From assembly GCF_021654795.1 (NCBI RefSeq), contig NZ_AP025344.1, forward strand, positions 2,170,501-2,234,500: a stretch of 64,000 nucleotides of DNA. The letters run 5' to 3'. Below are positions 63,007 through 64,000 of the stretch, piece by piece. A model generated the notes under the pieces. The model saw nothing but the letters and a program-made list of their open reading frames with translations. It was not told where the DNA came from and made no database searches. The DNA comes from Paenibacillus dendritiformis. Lineage in GTDB: Bacteria; Bacillota; Bacilli; Paenibacillales; Paenibacillaceae. Each line of letters starts with the position of its first letter. Position 1 is the stretch's first letter. The translations under genes and the position numbers were made by a program.

Positions 63007-64000
63007 TTGAAACAGAGGGTTGTAGTGACCGGGATGGGAGTGGTAACGGCTCTCGGTTCTGACCTCGATACGTTGTGGAGGAGCCTGATGGAAGGCAAGT
63101 CAGGCATTTCGCAGATCGAGGCGTTCGATACGACCGATTTCCCGACGAAGATCGCTGCTTCCGTGAAAGATTTCAATCCGGAAGACTATATAGATAAGAA
63201 GGAAGCGCGCCGTATGGACCGCTTCGTTCAATTCGGCATTGCCGCGAGCAAGAAGGCGCTGGACGATGCCAAGCTCGACATGGACCAGACGAATCGGGAT
63301 CGGGTCGGCGTCATCGTCGGTTCGGGCATCGGCGGACTGGGAACCTGGGAAGAACAGCATCGCGTTTTGTTGGAAAAAGGGGTTAAGCGAGTCAGTCCTT
63401 TCTTTATTCCGATGATGATCGCGAACATGGCGTCAGGCCATATCTCGATGATGATCGGCGCGCGCGGCCCGAATACGGCTGCCGTATCCGCATGCGCGAC
63501 CGGCACCCACTCGATTGGAGATGCGTTCAAGATCATTCAGCGCGGCGACGCGGATGTCATGGTCTGCGGCGGTGCGGAAGCGACGATCCGCCCGATCGGG
63601 ATGGCCGGATTCTGCGCGATGCGCGCCATGTCCACGCGCAATGACGAGCCGGAACGCGCGAGCCGGCCGTTCGATGTCGACCGCGACGGCTTCGTGATGG
63701 GCGAGGGCGCCGGCGTGCTCGTTCTCGAGTCGCTGGAACACGCGCTGGCCCGCGGAGCCCGCATCTATGCGGAGGTAGCCGGCTACGGAATGAGCGCGGA
63801 TGCGCATCATATTACGGAGCCGGATCCGGAAGGTCCTGCGCTCTGCATGACGAGAGCGATTCAGGACGCGGGATTCGAGCCTGAGCAGATCGATTATATT
63901 AACGCGCACGGAACATCGACCCCAGTCGGGGACAAATCGGAAACCCGGGCCATCAAGGCCGCATTGGGTGACCATGCAAGGAATGTAGCAATTAGTTCTA
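63007..64000 (+). CDS. fabF: 3-oxoacyl-ACP synthase II, cut by window end
   Basis: A TTG start at 63007 follows GAGGTGATACGCG and gives [18 protein letters not shown]. Cys163 lies in [10 protein letters not shown] and His301 in NAHGTSTP, the KAS II catalytic residues; the second active-site His lies past the window. About 331 of roughly 410 residues are present. It elongates acyl-ACP chains and completes the FAS operon order. Confidence 0.96.
   Translation, partial: MKQRVVVTGMGVVTALGSDLDTLWRSLMEGKSGISQIEAFDTTDFPTKIAASVKDFNPEDYIDKKEARRMDRFVQFGIAASKKALDDAKLDMDQTNRDRVGVIVGSGIGGLGTWEEQHRVLLEKGVKRVSPFFIPMMIANMASGHISMMIGARGPNTAAVSACATGTHSIGDAFKIIQRGDADVMVCGGAEATIRPIGMAGFCAMRAMSTRNDEPERASRPFDVDRDGFVMGEGAGVLVLESLEHALARGARIYAEVAGYGMSADAHHITEPDPEGPALCMTRAIQDAGFEPEQIDYINAHGTSTPVGDKSETRAIKAALGDHARNVAISS

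Noticed and set aside
1..64000. CRISPR arrays, tRNA genes, complete insertion sequences or prophage
   Set aside because: None seen. The only regular repeats are the degenerate arrays at 40.9 and 50.5-51 kb, which lack identical repeats with unique spacers.

Overview
The window reads as a chromosome segment of an endospore-forming, fairly GC-rich Firmicute, most likely Paenibacillus. The reasons are the rsmD-coaD-ylbJ-ylbL-ylbM-ylbN-rpmF order known from Bacillus, a FapR-controlled lipid operon, spore genes (ylbJ, sleB, two YjcZ peptides) and intergenic repeats. Species cannot be fixed from this sequence alone.

Positions 1-33.7 kb hold the 3' part of a hybrid NRPS-PKS cluster, all on the + strand. 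It starts with the end of a type II thioesterase. Next come an FkbH-like protein, a free ACP and an acyl-CoA dehydrogenase, which together look like most of a hydroxymalonyl- or methoxymalonyl-ACP pathway. Five megasynthase genes follow: [C-A-PCP-KS-AT-KR-ACP-C], [half C-A(Leu)-PCP], [KS-AT-KR-ACP], [KS-AT-ACP-KS-AT-KR-ACP] and [KS-AT-ACP-C-FkbH-PCP]. Leucine followed by four malonate modules with KR present, absent, present, absent is what is needed to build the 8-hydroxy-3,4-dihydroisocoumarin of the amicoumacin/xenocoumacin family. The last protein is unusual: an FkbH domain sits where an NRPS adenylation domain would be, behind a C domain whose HHxxxDG motif reads HNxxxDG, and there is no thioesterase.

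Positions 33.9-36.8 kb form a second small operon closed by a strong terminator: a BpsA-like branched-polyamine synthase, a GNAT acetyltransferase, a third FkbH protein and a second free ACP. Downstream are a dimethylformamidase-like iron amidohydrolase (37.2-39.5 kb) and a secreted alkaline phosphatase. Whether these belong to the cluster is open.

Positions 41-51.7 kb are mixed housekeeping and accessory DNA: flavohemoglobin with an Fnr/CRP-like site, a YitT membrane protein, a GAF-domain gene broken at a G8 run, small membrane and spore peptides, an L,D-transpeptidase, a SleB cortex hydrolase, small unknown proteins and an FAD lipoprotein. About 1.5 kb of non-coding DNA (50.2-51.7 kb) follows, with imperfect tandem repeats and a possible structured RNA.

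Positions 51.7-64 kb are conserved core: rsmD, coaD, ylbJ (reverse), ylbL, tmcAL (reverse), yceD/ylbN, rpmF, then a FapR operator and fapR-plsX-fabH-fabD-fabG-acpP-fabF, with fabF cut by the window edge. This operon supplies malonyl-CoA-based fatty acid and phospholipid synthesis.
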